Positions 24,042-31,983 are shown, numbered from the stretch's first letter. The stretch: 33,351 nucleotides of DNA from an uncultured Oscillospiraceae bacterium (GCA_902490585.1 CABUEI010000020.1:1-33351), one strand, 5' to 3'. Notes: generated from the letters alone by a model not told the origin. Program-made: numbers and translations.

Positions 24042-24244
24042 AAAACTGGACAGAAAAAATAAATATTTGTACAACAAAAACAAAAATTTAGACAGATTTA
24101 GAATGAGAATAATACAAATCTCTGAACTGCTTAGGCGTAAGATAGTTGAGAGAATAAGCCGGTCTTTCTTCGTTAAAGAATTTGACGGCTTCTTTATTAT
24201 ATACCTTGCCTTTCTGCTTTTCTACCCCCCTTGTGTCCAGTTTT
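24042..24244. mobile_element. Internally deleted IS3-family insertion sequence remnant (203 bp)
   Basis: The 11-bp AAAACTGGACA at 24042-24052 is the exact inverted copy of TGTCCAGTTTT at 24234-24244. Between them is the 3' end of an IS3-type transposase gene. The element has lost nearly all of its inside but keeps both ends, so it could still be mobilised in trans. No obvious target duplication is visible in the flanks. Confidence 0.7.
24088..24226 (-). pseudogene. 3' end of an IS3-family transposase (OrfB)
   Basis: The minus-strand frame ending at 24088 encodes about 45 residues including GKVYNKEAVKFFNEERPAYS and then LNYLTPKQFRDLYY. This is the usual C-terminal pattern of IS3/IS150 OrfB integrases after the last catalytic Glu (short helix, FNxxRPxxxLxxLTPxxFR). 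The DDE catalytic residues are missing. Confidence 0.75.
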
Positions 24245-24334
24245 AGTATAGCACTTCATGGCAAGGTTGTACGGTGAAATTGCAGTCATGGTGGGATAAA
24301 GTAATAGATTGGACAAACGGTTAACAATCCCCTC

Positions 24335-24482
24335 TGTCATGACAACGGAAATGTTTGCTGTAAATCTCAGAACATCGTCTGTATGGTAAACAGTGCTAGA
24401 GAAGATTGTAACCGTGTCATGACATCTCCCCTTTTTCGAGGGCGGGCATGGATGCCCGAAGGCTTTGCAAGGACGCAAAGCC
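24335..24482. repeat. Cluster of palindromes and hairpins in gene-free DNA
   Basis: TGTCATGACA occurs at 24335-24344 and again at 24415-24424. Two hairpins follow: CGGGCAT-GG-ATGCCCG (24443-24458) and GGCTTTGC-AAGGAC-GCAAAGCC (24461-24482). No T-runs follow and no credible gene overlaps. The set may be a dispersed repeat family or a small structured RNA. The rest of 24245-24622 shows no feature. Confidence 0.4.
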
Positions 24483-24622
24483 AACAGAGCGTTCATAAAG
24501 CGACAAGGGTATTGGTGCGAAGCGAGTGATAGTGCGGGATTGGCAGTGATAGTGTGAATTGTTAGGTTGGTGTAGTGTGAGGGGCGGGGAACACTTAACG
24601 GCTGATTTTGGATATGCGGATA

Positions 24623-26239
24623 TTATAACGGGATATTATCATATTTGTCGTAAATTTCTGCTGATTTCATTGTTGTAAACGAAAGTGGGAAATATACGCC
24701 TGATGTTCTGCTTTCTTTAATCTGAGCCAGTGCTACTTTGCACCTCGGACGCAGGTTTTCATCGGTATCTCCGAGCATTTCGACATAAGGAGCGGCACCC
24801 TCCGACAATGCTGAAAGGCTGTGGGTATCAATCTCCTCTATATTGCCGCTGAGATAGCTTTCGACATTGTACTGAGCTATTCTGGCATCGGGGTCGCAGA
24901 AGCACAGCACACCGAGCATTACGGTAAACGATACGAAAAGCGTTGCCACTGTTTTCATGCCAGGGAATATCTCGTGCAATATCAGCACAAAGAAGATCAT
25001 ACCGAGCAGTATCATGAACCACGATGTATAAAATCTCAGTCCCGTAAGCCCGTATTCTCCGATATACATTATCATCTTTGACATTGCACTGCAAATAAGA
25101 AGTATTGTGGTGATACTGAATACAGCCGAATAAATTCTTACGGCAACGGGTTTTCTGCCGCTTTCATTTCTCTTTGCAAGCACACCTGCAAGGAATATCA
25201 CCAAAAGATTGAGTACCGCTACTCCGCAAAGCTCAAAGAAGCCCTGACGTGCGTATTCGCTGTAGCTGTAACCGTCCGGAAGTACACCGCCGAACGCACT
25301 AAGATAATAAGGCATCTGGCAGGCAAAGAAAAGAAGATAGATCACTATAAGAGGGGTGAGTGCAGAACATATTGCAACGGCAGGAACAATTGCCGCTTTG
25401 CCTGTTTCACCTGTCATTCTGTGTTTTCTGCCCTTTGCACCGCTCATAATTCCGAACAGCAGAAACGAAAAAGGTATACTTACGGCAAGAATCATCAGAT
25501 TGGCGAAAAAGTTATCAAAAAAGCCGCCTGTAATATCGGATATCATTCTGCCGAAATTATCATCGGCATTTGAAAGAGCTACGCCTGCTATCAACGTTGC
25601 CGGCAACGAGCAGACAAGTCCGAGCAGAATATAAAGTGCGGTTTTGCTCTTTTTGCCTTTTCCCGACTTTGCAAAAGGCACTGCAATGCTCTTAGGTGCG
25701 GCTGTAAAGTTCAGAAACGGCACGGAGAATATTGCTTCGCATATTTCCCGTAAAAATCCGTCCGAAAACAGCGGCTTTGTTGTGGTAAAGCTGTAGGCAA
25801 AGTAACAAAGCAGAATTGCGGCATATACCCACGATAAAAATCTTACAAGTCCTGTTGAAGAAAACACGGGAACAGCACAGAATATTATTACACAGCCGAA
25901 TATTGCCCACTGTGCTGCGGTCGGTTTTTTGCCGATATATACTATTGCGGTTACCGCAAGGGTTGCAACTATAACATGATACCAACCCGACGCTATAACT
26001 TCTGCGAACGGGAATATTTCACCCTCGGTAAAGAACAGTTTCAGCGTTATAAAGCCGATTATAACTGTTATCACAGCGAATATAAAATCACGGATACCGT
26101 ACACTTTCTTAGCTTCGGGCGGACCTTGCATCTGCCTTTGGCACTGTATGAACTGTCCGTCTGCTCTGCCGTATACATTTACGGGCGGGACATTACCGTA
26201 CTGTCCCGGATTGGCTGTATAATTGTTATATTCATTCAT
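24623..26239 (-). CDS. Multi-pass membrane protein, DUF4173 family
   Basis: The 538-residue protein begins with a polar, Asn/Gln/Pro-rich cytoplasmic segment (about 1-55), then has about a dozen hydrophobic segments. The central YSEYARQGFFELCGVAVLNL pattern fits the DUF4173 family, which often sits beside small regulators. A soluble C-terminal tail of about 80 residues follows (from CDPDARIAQYNVESYL). The frame is open from 26308, but the ATG at 26239 has GGTGAAG upstream and overlaps the stop of the XRE gene by 8 bp. So it is coupled to the regulator and belongs to the DUF2975-XRE-DUF4173 operon. The function is unknown. Confidence 0.8.
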   Translation of the reverse strand: MNEYNNYTANPGQYGNVPPVNVYGRADGQFIQCQRQMQGPPEAKKVYGIRDFIFAVITVIIGFITLKLFFTEGEIFPFAEVIASGWYHVIVATLAVTAIVYIGKKPTAAQWAIFGCVIIFCAVPVFSSTGLVRFLSWVYAAILLCYFAYSFTTTKPLFSDGFLREICEAIFSVPFLNFTAAPKSIAVPFAKSGKGKKSKTALYILLGLVCSLPATLIAGVALSNADDNFGRMISDITGGFFDNFFANLMILAVSIPFSFLLFGIMSGAKGRKHRMTGETGKAAIVPAVAICSALTPLIVIYLLFFACQMPYYLSAFGGVLPDGYSYSEYARQGFFELCGVAVLNLLVIFLAGVLAKRNESGRKPVAVRIYSAVFSITTILLICSAMSKMIMYIGEYGLTGLRFYTSWFMILLGMIFFVLILHEIFPGMKTVATLFVSFTVMLGVLCFCDPDARIAQYNVESYLSGNIEEIDTHSLSALSEGAAPYVEMLGDTDENLRPRCKVALAQIKESRTSGVYFPLSFTTMKSAEIYDKYDNIPL

Positions 26240-26450
26240 CTTCTTCACCGCCTTTATAGCACAGGATATCTCCCGGTTGACACTGTAATACCTCGCATAT
26301 CTTTTCAAGGGTTGAAAAACGAATTGCTTTTGCTTTACCCGTTTTCAGCACCGAAAGATTGGCAGGGGTTATTCCGATAGCGGCGGCAAGCTCGTTTGAT
26401 GAGATTTTCCGCTTTGCCATCATTACATCAAGATTTATTTCAATTGCCAT
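26232..26450 (-). CDS. Small XRE-family (Cro/CI-type) DNA-binding regulator
   Basis: The 72-residue protein is almost only a helix-turn-helix: INLDVMMAKRKISSNELAAA, then IGITPANLSVLKTGKAKAIR, FSTLEKICEVLQCQPGDIL. This is the YozG-like class with a C-terminal CxPGDIL motif that accompanies DUF2975 membrane proteins in many Firmicutes. GAGGTACTTAT precedes the ATG. It starts 17 bp after the DUF2975 stop and ends inside the start of the DUF4173 gene. Confidence 0.92.
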   Translation of the reverse strand: MAIEINLDVMMAKRKISSNELAAAIGITPANLSVLKTGKAKAIRFSTLEKICEVLQCQPGDILCYKGGEEDE

Positions 26451-26466
26451 ATAAGTACCTCACAAA

Positions 26467-26919
26467 TCAGATAGTAAAGTCGTTCTCTTCCTTTATTTCG
26501 ATTGCCTGTTCAAACACATTCTTTATGACACGGAGAATGAGTCCGAAGAAAGCCGCCGCTATTACTACAAGCCATGCAAACGGTCTTAAAATGCTGAAAT
26601 AGATAAATATGACGCTTACGGCAAAGCAACAATACGAGATAAGACGTAATATTTTCACGTTGCCGGGTACGAACACCTTGTCGTGCCTGATATTTGACAG
26701 CAGACGGTCAAGTGCAACAACTATCACCAGTGCTACCGCCGCCGCAAGATAAAGCGTAATTATCATAGGCAGATATACCGAACTTCCTGTCAGTGCGATT
26801 ATGCCGTTATCATAGACACGGACAATAAAAGGTGCAAATATACAGCAGACGATTATAAGCACGAATACCGCCTTTACAAGTATTGAGGTTATCATTACGG
26901 AATAATTTTGTTTTTTCAT
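26467..26919 (-). CDS. DUF2975 family membrane protein
   Basis: The 150-residue protein has four hydrophobic segments (for example SILVKAVFVLIIVCCIFAPF, YLPMIITLYLAAAVALVIVV, LISYCCFAVSVIFIYFSILR, and the last before residue 135). It ends IKNVFEQAIEIKEENDFTI, a typical DUF2975 end. The frame is open from 26991, but AAAGGGCGG sits four to five bases before the ATG at 26919, which fixes the start. It is cotranscribed with the XRE regulator from a consensus promoter. The pair may form a membrane-sensing switch, as is thought for other DUF2975-XRE pairs, but the signal is unknown. Confidence 0.85.
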   Translation of the reverse strand: MKKQNYSVMITSILVKAVFVLIIVCCIFAPFIVRVYDNGIIALTGSSVYLPMIITLYLAAAVALVIVVALDRLLSNIRHDKVFVPGNVKILRLISYCCFAVSVIFIYFSILRPFAWLVVIAAAFFGLILRVIKNVFEQAIEIKEENDFTI

Positions 26920-26962
26920 AATACCGCCCTTTCCTGACGTACTTATTTGTTTTGTTGTCTGT

Positions 26963-26991
26963 ATTTTATCACAGCGTTTTTCGTTTGTCAA
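26963..26991 (-). promoter_or_regulatory. Promoter of the DUF2975-XRE-DUF4173 operon
   Basis: TTGACA (26986-26991), 17 bp, TAAAAT (26963-26968) on the minus strand, about 35-40 bp before the DUF2975 ATG. Confidence 0.8.
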
Positions 26992-27031
26992 TAGATTTTT
27001 ATCGTTTTTCGATAAATTTTTATTGCAAAAT

Positions 27032-27054
27032 AAAAAAACAGGTTGTTACACCTG
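27032..27054 (-). terminator. Terminator of the kinase operon
   Basis: On the minus strand CAGGT, loop GTAACA, ACCTG is followed by seven T. The stem is short but the T-run is good. It lies directly after the second kinase gene. Confidence 0.65.
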
Positions 27055-27070
27055 CCTTTAAATATTCATT

Positions 27071-28432
27071 TCAGCTTCCTATTTTTATTTCTTCCTGTGC
27101 TTTTTTTCTCAGCGTCAGCGTACAGGAATATTCGCCGTCTTTTTCGGTTTTGTCAAAGCTACCCGAATAAATCCGTGCTATATCGCTCAGTATCTGCTGA
27201 CCGTAGCCGTGAAGGGACGAATTGTCTTCTCTCGGGATTTCAACGCCGGAAACATAGTTTTTAACGTTTATGTAGACGCTGACGGAATCACTGAAAGCAT
27301 TTACTGTGATGATTTTCTTATCGCTGTCAATTTCAGCGAAACCACGCTCGGCACGAATCGCATTATCAATAAGATTTGCAAATACACTGCACAGGTGATG
27401 CTGGGTTATACCGCAGGCATCTTCAATATCTATCTTTGTGGCAAGCTTTATCCCGTGTTTTTCGGCTTCTTTGTTCTTCTCGGATATGACCGCATTTACT
27501 ACCGGGATCGAACAATACTGATATTCCTTTGTCTGACGCACGGTGTTTTCGAGCTCGCCTATGAGTTCTTCCGCCTGCTCGGTATGACCGCTGTGAACCA
27601 TGTTTTTAATTGTTGTAAGCTGGTTATTGATGTCGTGGCGTATCTTTGCTACCTCGTAGCGTTTTTCTTCAATCTGTTTGAAATGCTGTTCTTCAAGCTC
27701 GTGGGCGTATTTCAGAGAATCGACCTCACGCTCGAGCACTGCCTTTTTCTCAACATCGGCTATGAAATACATATAGACAATATCAGCAACGACAGATGTC
27801 ATGAATGAAATTGTCAGAATAATGGTGGAATTGTGCATCGAATCCTGATAATCACCGAGCGTCTGCTGTAAATGGTCCGCAATTACTCCGATTATCGCAA
27901 GAGTTTCGGCGAACGGGAACAGGATAAGGCTAAAATTGAGCTTTGACGAAACGCTTTTGTTTACGATTTTATTCCAGAGCAGTGCATAGAAATATTTGAA
28001 AGGAATGCAGGTTATTGCGAATATGAGCGAGCTTACCATTCGGTTGAATGTGTATACTTCGGTTTCTTCATAAAAGTCGTTTGTTCCGAGAAGTGACAGC
28101 ATAGCAAGCATCAAAAGTTCAAGACCGATATTTATAAGCATATCAAAGCAACAGAAGATAAACGACTTTACGAAGTTGGATTCCGATGACAGTTTTACCA
28201 CCAGAAATACAACAAAAAACAGTATTATCGCTTTTAACGGCACATAAATATCAAACAGTATAGGCGGAACCAGTACCACCGATGTTGCCAGAATCATTAT
28301 TGCCATATACGCAAGCTTAGGAATTTTTATTTTGAAACAGAGCGAATATGCCCAACCGGTAATAATTCCATGTGTGTAATAGGTTATCAGTGTAGCCCAG
28401 GCAAATATATTGCCGGCGTTAGTAAAATTCAT
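27071..28432 (-). CDS. AgrC-like GHKL sensor histidine kinase (second of two)
   Basis: The 453-residue protein has six to seven hydrophobic segments in the first about 220 residues, a coiled linker (EREVDSLKYAHELEEQ), and the H-box EVAKIRHDINNQLTT with the phospho-acceptor His. A GHKL ATPase domain follows, with the N-box SVFANLIDNAIRAERG and a G-box YGQQILSDIARIYSG. This is the HPK10 class that senses peptides or surface signals and phosphorylates LytTR-type regulators. The frame opens at 28447, but GGGGAA sits before the ATG at 28432. It follows its paralogue by 24 bp and a 74-bp stretch around the H-box is identical in both. It has no agrB- or agrD-like gene beside it. Confidence 0.92.
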   Translation of the reverse strand: MNFTNAGNIFAWATLITYYTHGIITGWAYSLCFKIKIPKLAYMAIMILATSVVLVPPILFDIYVPLKAIILFFVVFLVVKLSSESNFVKSFIFCCFDMLINIGLELLMLAMLSLLGTNDFYEETEVYTFNRMVSSLIFAITCIPFKYFYALLWNKIVNKSVSSKLNFSLILFPFAETLAIIGVIADHLQQTLGDYQDSMHNSTIILTISFMTSVVADIVYMYFIADVEKKAVLEREVDSLKYAHELEEQHFKQIEEKRYEVAKIRHDINNQLTTIKNMVHSGHTEQAEELIGELENTVRQTKEYQYCSIPVVNAVISEKNKEAEKHGIKLATKIDIEDACGITQHHLCSVFANLIDNAIRAERGFAEIDSDKKIITVNAFSDSVSVYINVKNYVSGVEIPREDNSSLHGYGQQILSDIARIYSGSFDKTEKDGEYSCTLTLRKKAQEEIKIGS

Positions 28433-28456
28433 TTTAATTCCCCACAAACAGTAAAT

Positions 28457-29818
28457 TTATCCGATATTTTCAGTCTGACGCTCGTGCATCTGCATTATGA
28501 GCGTGCAGGTGTATTCTCCGTTTTTCTCGGTGGTTGTAAACGAACCTGAGTACATTTCGGCGATGTCACCGAGTATTTTTTGCCCGTAGCCGTGAAGTGA
28601 AGAATCGTCTTTTCTCGGAATTTCGACACCGGAAACATAGTTTTTGACGGTTATATAAACGCTGACCGAATCGCTGAAAGCGTTTACGGTGATGATTTTC
28701 TTGTCGGTATCGCTTTCGGCAAAACCACGTTCGGCACGAATCGCATTATCAATCATATTTGCGAATGCACTGCAAAGATGATTCGGTACTATATTCTGCG
28801 TGTCGTCAAGATTTATTTTTGTTTCAAGTTTTATGCCGTATTTTTCGGCTTCAGCAGCCTTTTCTGTCAGAACCGCATTTACGACCGGTATTGAGCACAG
28901 CTGTGCTTCCTTTGTTTTGCCGATACTGGTTTCAAGCACTCCGAGCATCTCGTTAGCCTGCTCTATATGCCCGTCTTTCATCATACTTCTTATCGCAATC
29001 AGCTGATTATTAATATCGTGACGTATCTTTGCTACCTCGTAGCGTTTTTCTTCAATCTGTTTGAAATGCTGTTCTTCAAGCTCGTGGGCGTATTTGAGCG
29101 AGTTTACTTCAAGCTCAAGCGCCGCCTTTTTCTCAAGGTCAGCCATAAAGTAAAGATACACGATATCTGCAACAAGGAACGTGAGGAATGAAAAAGTCAG
29201 AACAAGCGTTGAGTTTGCCTGAACCATCGGATGCTGTCTTGCTTCGGCATTGCCTGCATGATCGGCTACCATTCCTACCATGGCAAAAGTCTGGGCGGCA
29301 GGAAACAGAATAAGGCTGATATTGAGCTTTACGAGCGTGCTCTTATTTACGATCCTGTTCCACAGCAAAGCCAGGAAATATTTAAAGGGTATGCAGATAA
29401 TAGTAAAGATAAGCGATGAAATCATTCTGTTATAGGTGTAGACATCTGTAACGTCCTGAAAATCATTTATTCCGATAAGTGTCACCAACATGAGCAGAAC
29501 CATTTCAAGCGTGATATTTATAAGCATATCAAAGCAACAGAAGATAAACGATTTTACAAAGTTAGACTCGGACGACAGTTTCAGCACAAGAAACTCGAGC
29601 AACAACAAAATTGCCGTTTTCATCGGCAGATAAATCTGAAAAAACATGGGCGGTACTATTGCTATACAGGAAATCAATACTAGACCTGCCGTAAGCAGAG
29701 TTCTGGATACCTTTAACCTGAAGCTGATCGAATATGCCCAGCCTGTGATGACAACCTGCGCTATCGAAGAAATCAGTATCGCCCATGCGTATATATTATC
29801 ATAATTTACAATTTTCAT
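28457..29818 (-). CDS. AgrC-like GHKL sensor histidine kinase (first of two)
   Basis: At 453 residues this matches the length and layout of the next gene: multi-span N-terminal sensor, coiled linker, H-box EVAKIRHDINNQLIAIRSM, N-box AFANMIDNAIRAERG and G-box YGQKILGDIAEMYSG. The sensor half differs more between the two than the kinase half, so they may recognise different signals but share one response regulator. AAGGAGCGGG precedes the ATG. It is 20 bp after the response regulator stop, so regulator and both kinases form one operon. Confidence 0.92.
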   Translation of the reverse strand: MKIVNYDNIYAWAILISSIAQVVITGWAYSISFRLKVSRTLLTAGLVLISCIAIVPPMFFQIYLPMKTAILLLLEFLVLKLSSESNFVKSFIFCCFDMLINITLEMVLLMLVTLIGINDFQDVTDVYTYNRMISSLIFTIICIPFKYFLALLWNRIVNKSTLVKLNISLILFPAAQTFAMVGMVADHAGNAEARQHPMVQANSTLVLTFSFLTFLVADIVYLYFMADLEKKAALELEVNSLKYAHELEEQHFKQIEEKRYEVAKIRHDINNQLIAIRSMMKDGHIEQANEMLGVLETSIGKTKEAQLCSIPVVNAVLTEKAAEAEKYGIKLETKINLDDTQNIVPNHLCSAFANMIDNAIRAERGFAESDTDKKIITVNAFSDSVSVYITVKNYVSGVEIPRKDDSSLHGYGQKILGDIAEMYSGSFTTTEKNGEYTCTLIMQMHERQTENIG

Positions 29819-29837
29819 ATTTTCCCGCTCCTTCAGC

Positions 29838-30533
29838 CTACTTCTGAATATGATTTCTGTATGCTTCTATAAATTCAGCCTTTTTTGAACGTGATACGGA
29901 TATTTCGGGCTGATCTTCCATAATGATATGTTCACCCGTAAAACCTTTTACTTTACTGAGATTTACGAAAAAGCTCTTATGGCATCTGACAAAAGTCGAC
30001 GGAAGTTTACCGCTCAGGTTATCAAGCTTACCCTGAGTCGTGTACCTATCGGTTGCAGTAACATAAGTGATATTGTGTCCTGTCGATTCTATATATAAAA
30101 CGTCATCGGCTTTAAGTGTGACGTATTCATATTTTCCTGTTTTTACGGTTATCTCTGCCCTTTTGCTTTTAATAAGTTCTCCGGCTCTTGCAAGTACTCT
30201 GAGCATATTATCCCTGTCGATAGGCTTTTTCAGAAAACCTGCGACATTATCTTTCTTCATGAAAATGTCTTCTATATATTTTTCGGTATAGGCAGTAACT
30301 ATTATTATCTGAGTGTACTCCGATTTTTCCACTATATCATTCAGATAATCAAGTCCGTTGCTATCCTTGCCGAACTCAATATCAAGAAGCACGATATCGG
30401 AAACTTCATCGGAAGCGATATATTCATCGGGATACCGCATAAAACTGCAAGTATATTCTGCCAATACATCCCCATATTCATCCCTGAACTGATTGATATA
30501 CTCTTCGTTATCATCTATGTAGCAAATTCTCAT
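29838..30533 (-). CDS. LytTR-family response regulator (AgrA-like)
   Basis: The 231-residue protein has a receiver domain (about 1-115) with the acidic pair Asp7-Asp8, phospho-acceptor Asp51 in VLLDIEFG, Thr80 and the KKP motif at about 102-104. A LytTR DNA-binding domain follows (about 130-228), with LYIESTGHNITYV, FVRCHKSFFVNL and ISVSRSKKAEF. The ATG at 30533 is used because GAGGTG sits eight bases before it; the frame opens further at 30542, but that would overlap the site. It is the first gene of the operon with the two kinases and presumably takes phosphate from both. LytTR regulators commonly bind upstream of genes for peptides or surface factors; targets here are not visible. Confidence 0.94.
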   Translation of the reverse strand: MRICYIDDNEEYINQFRDEYGDVLAEYTCSFMRYPDEYIASDEVSDIVLLDIEFGKDSNGLDYLNDIVEKSEYTQIIIVTAYTEKYIEDIFMKKDNVAGFLKKPIDRDNMLRVLARAGELIKSKRAEITVKTGKYEYVTLKADDVLYIESTGHNITYVTATDRYTTQGKLDNLSGKLPSTFVRCHKSFFVNLSKVKGFTGEHIIMEDQPEISVSRSKKAEFIEAYRNHIQK

Positions 30534-30552
30534 AATATACACCTCATTGTGT

Positions 30553-30581
30553 ATTATATCATTTTAGGTTGTATGTTGCAA
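30553..30581 (-). promoter_or_regulatory. Promoter of the response regulator-kinase operon
   Basis: TTGCAA (30576-30581), 17 bp, TATAAT (30553-30558) on the minus strand. I could not see a clear pair of LytTR direct repeats upstream. Confidence 0.7.
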
Positions 30582-30910
30582 GTAAAAAAATGTTAATATC
30601 GCATTAAATAGTTGAACAGAAAAGTAAAATCCGAAAGATAGGCAAATCGGTAAAGCATTATCCTTATAATATGATAGCTCTGCGAATTTCGGCGTTTGTA
30701 AGCCAAATGTAAAGTGAGCGGATTTGTGAAATTATATCCGTTTTTATATTAAAAGCAGAAAATGTATATTTATTGTATAATCAAAGATAAATATAAGTAA
30801 CAAATACGCAGGCGGTATTTTACGGTTTGCCGGTTACGTCAAAAACGGGTTTTACGCCAACGATAACAAGCTATAAATACTCCTGCACTCCGCATATATT
30901 TCCGTAATAT
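30582..30910. other. Gene-free AT-rich stretch
   Basis: No gene with a start and ribosome-binding site is visible on either strand. A plus-strand frame near 30800-30870 ends AGYVKNGFYANDNKL and looks protein-like, but it has no ATG and may be a relic. Confidence 0.5.
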
Positions 30911-30979
30911 AAAAAGAACCGCTATAAACGGAAAAGACAAAGCAATATGCTAAGTCTGTCCGAAAACACGGTTCTTTTT
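30911..30979. terminator. Long imperfect hairpin, probably bidirectional terminator
   Basis: AAAAAGAACCG (30911-30921) pairs with CGGTTCTTTTT (30969-30979). Inside, shorter helices (CGGA/TCCG, AGAC/GTCT, AGCA/TGCT) are separated by small internal loops around a TAT tip. T-runs end it on both strands. It closes the small-protein operon 31006-31616 on the minus strand. The regular inner pairing makes it more than a simple terminator. Confidence 0.6.
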
Positions 30980-31005
30980 ATCCCTATGACAATAATCAGA
31001 TAATT

Positions 31006-31311
31006 TCACACCACAGAAACGTCGATCCTGAGTTCTCCGTTTTCGTCCTCATACCACGTTTCCCACGCAAAATACTTATCCCAGCAGTCGCACTCGCTGA
31101 AATCCATATATTCCGCATTAAATTCCTCGGCTTCTCCCACAGGCACAAGCCAACCGCTGCAATCGCTCGCAATCAGTCCGTTCTTCACCTGTTCGTGACC
31201 TTCTTTACAGTCAAGGAAAAACACACTGCCCTTTCTTGCGGCAGTCTGCTGAACAATCTCCATGAATTTTGTAAATCCGAGCGGCTCTCTCGTTCTCAAT
31301 CCTGTTATCAT
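31006..31311 (-). CDS. Hypothetical soluble acidic protein (101 aa)
   Basis: The 101-residue protein is acidic and has no signal peptide. It begins ITGLRTREPLGFTKFMEIVQ and has VFFLDCKEGHEQ, then CSGWLVP and CDCWDKYFAWETW; five Cys in all. Aromatic residues and pairs of acidic residues are frequent. I recognise no family. AAAGGGG precedes the ATG. It starts 23 bp after the stop of the 93-residue membrane protein, so both likely share one transcript ending at 30911-30979. Confidence 0.7.
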   Translation of the reverse strand: MITGLRTREPLGFTKFMEIVQQTAARKGSVFFLDCKEGHEQVKNGLIASDCSGWLVPVGEAEEFNAEYMDFSECDCWDKYFAWETWYEDENGELRIDVSVV

Positions 31312-31334
31312 TGTTAACCCCTTTTCTGCTTATT

Positions 31335-31616
31335 CTATATCAAAAACATAACTGCAACTGCTATTCCAATACAAAATGACATCACTAATAAAAGGCAAAT
31401 AACTGCAACAAAACGATATATTCCTTCTAAAAAATATGTATTGCTCTTTTCGCCCTTCATTCTTCCGACCTTACAGATACCGTAAAATACAAACGCACCT
31501 AACGCAATGCCGATAATTACAGCCAAAACAACCGGACTTAATTCGTTTCCTGAGGCGGCGGTAGCGGTAGTCTTACTGCCGTAAGCGACCTGTCCTTCCG
31601 TTAACAATCGTATCAT
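31335..31616 (-). CDS. Hypothetical small membrane protein (93 aa)
   Basis: The 93-residue protein has two membrane segments: PVVLAVIIGIALGAFVFYG (about 28-46) and FVAVICLLLVMSFCIGIAVA (about 68-87), with a charged loop (GRMKGEKSNTY) between. AAGGAG lies before the ATG, and a perfect-spacing sigma-A promoter is 35 bp upstream. It is the first gene of a two-gene unit with the 101-residue protein. The family is not recognised. Confidence 0.75.
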   Translation of the reverse strand: MIRLLTEGQVAYGSKTTATAASGNELSPVVLAVIIGIALGAFVFYGICKVGRMKGEKSNTYFLEGIYRFVAVICLLLVMSFCIGIAVAVMFLI

Positions 31617-31648
31617 AAAAACTTCTCCTTATATAATTTATTATTTTA

Positions 31649-31677
31649 ATTATACCACTGCACCTTTCCAAAGTCAA
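31649..31677 (-). promoter_or_regulatory. Promoter of the small-protein operon
   Basis: TTGACT (31672-31677), 17 bp, TATAAT (31649-31654) on the minus strand. Confidence 0.8.
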
Positions 31678-31756
31678 ACCTACCCTCACCTTATTATTCG
31701 CTTGATGCCGAATATATTTGTTTTTAAAAGCGGCGATTATAATAGTCCCGACAGAT

Positions 31757-31798
31757 AAAAGCCGTCCACTTACCAAAAACGGCTCGTGAACGGCTTTT
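31757..31798 (-). terminator. Hairpin after the 57-residue protein gene
   Basis: AAAAGCCGT (31757-31765) and ACGGCTTTT (31790-31798) pair around a 24-nt loop, with a short T-run on either side. The long loop makes it a moderate terminator. Confidence 0.55.
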
Positions 31799-31809
31799 TG
31801 CTGTAAGCT

Positions 31810-31983
31810 TTACATCTGGAGCGATTCTATTACCGCTCCTACAGCCTTTATCGCCTTGCCTGTTGCTTTCTTGACATTCTGCGTCTTGTTTGAGGTCATA
31901 GCCTTTGTTGCGGCAAAAGCGATACCGCCTGCTACCATTGCTGTAGCAGCACATATCATATTATTGGAAGTTTTCTTACTCAT
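31810..31983 (-). CDS. Hypothetical small protein with one membrane-type segment (57 aa)
   Basis: Reading the minus strand from the ATG at 31983 gives 57 residues. They start MSKKTSNNMICAATAMVAGG and have an Ala/Gly-rich hydrophobic stretch (about 9-27), then a basic helix (NKTQNVKKATGKAIKAVGAV) and IESLQM. AAAGGAT is upstream at a somewhat long spacing. The layout resembles short membrane-anchored basic proteins common in Firmicutes, but I cannot name it. It stands alone and ends at the hairpin 31757-31798. Confidence 0.65.
   Translation of the reverse strand: MSKKTSNNMICAATAMVAGGIAFAATKAMTSNKTQNVKKATGKAIKAVGAVIESLQM

Noticed and set aside
24197..24496. A 99-codon minus-strand frame crossing the right end of the IS remnant.
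   Set aside because: It spans the IS end, both hairpins and a palindrome, so it is a chance frame.
30800..30875. A protein-like plus-strand frame ending AGYVKNGFYANDNKL.
   Set aside because: It has no start codon or ribosome-binding site and is too short to assign; noted only as a possible relic.
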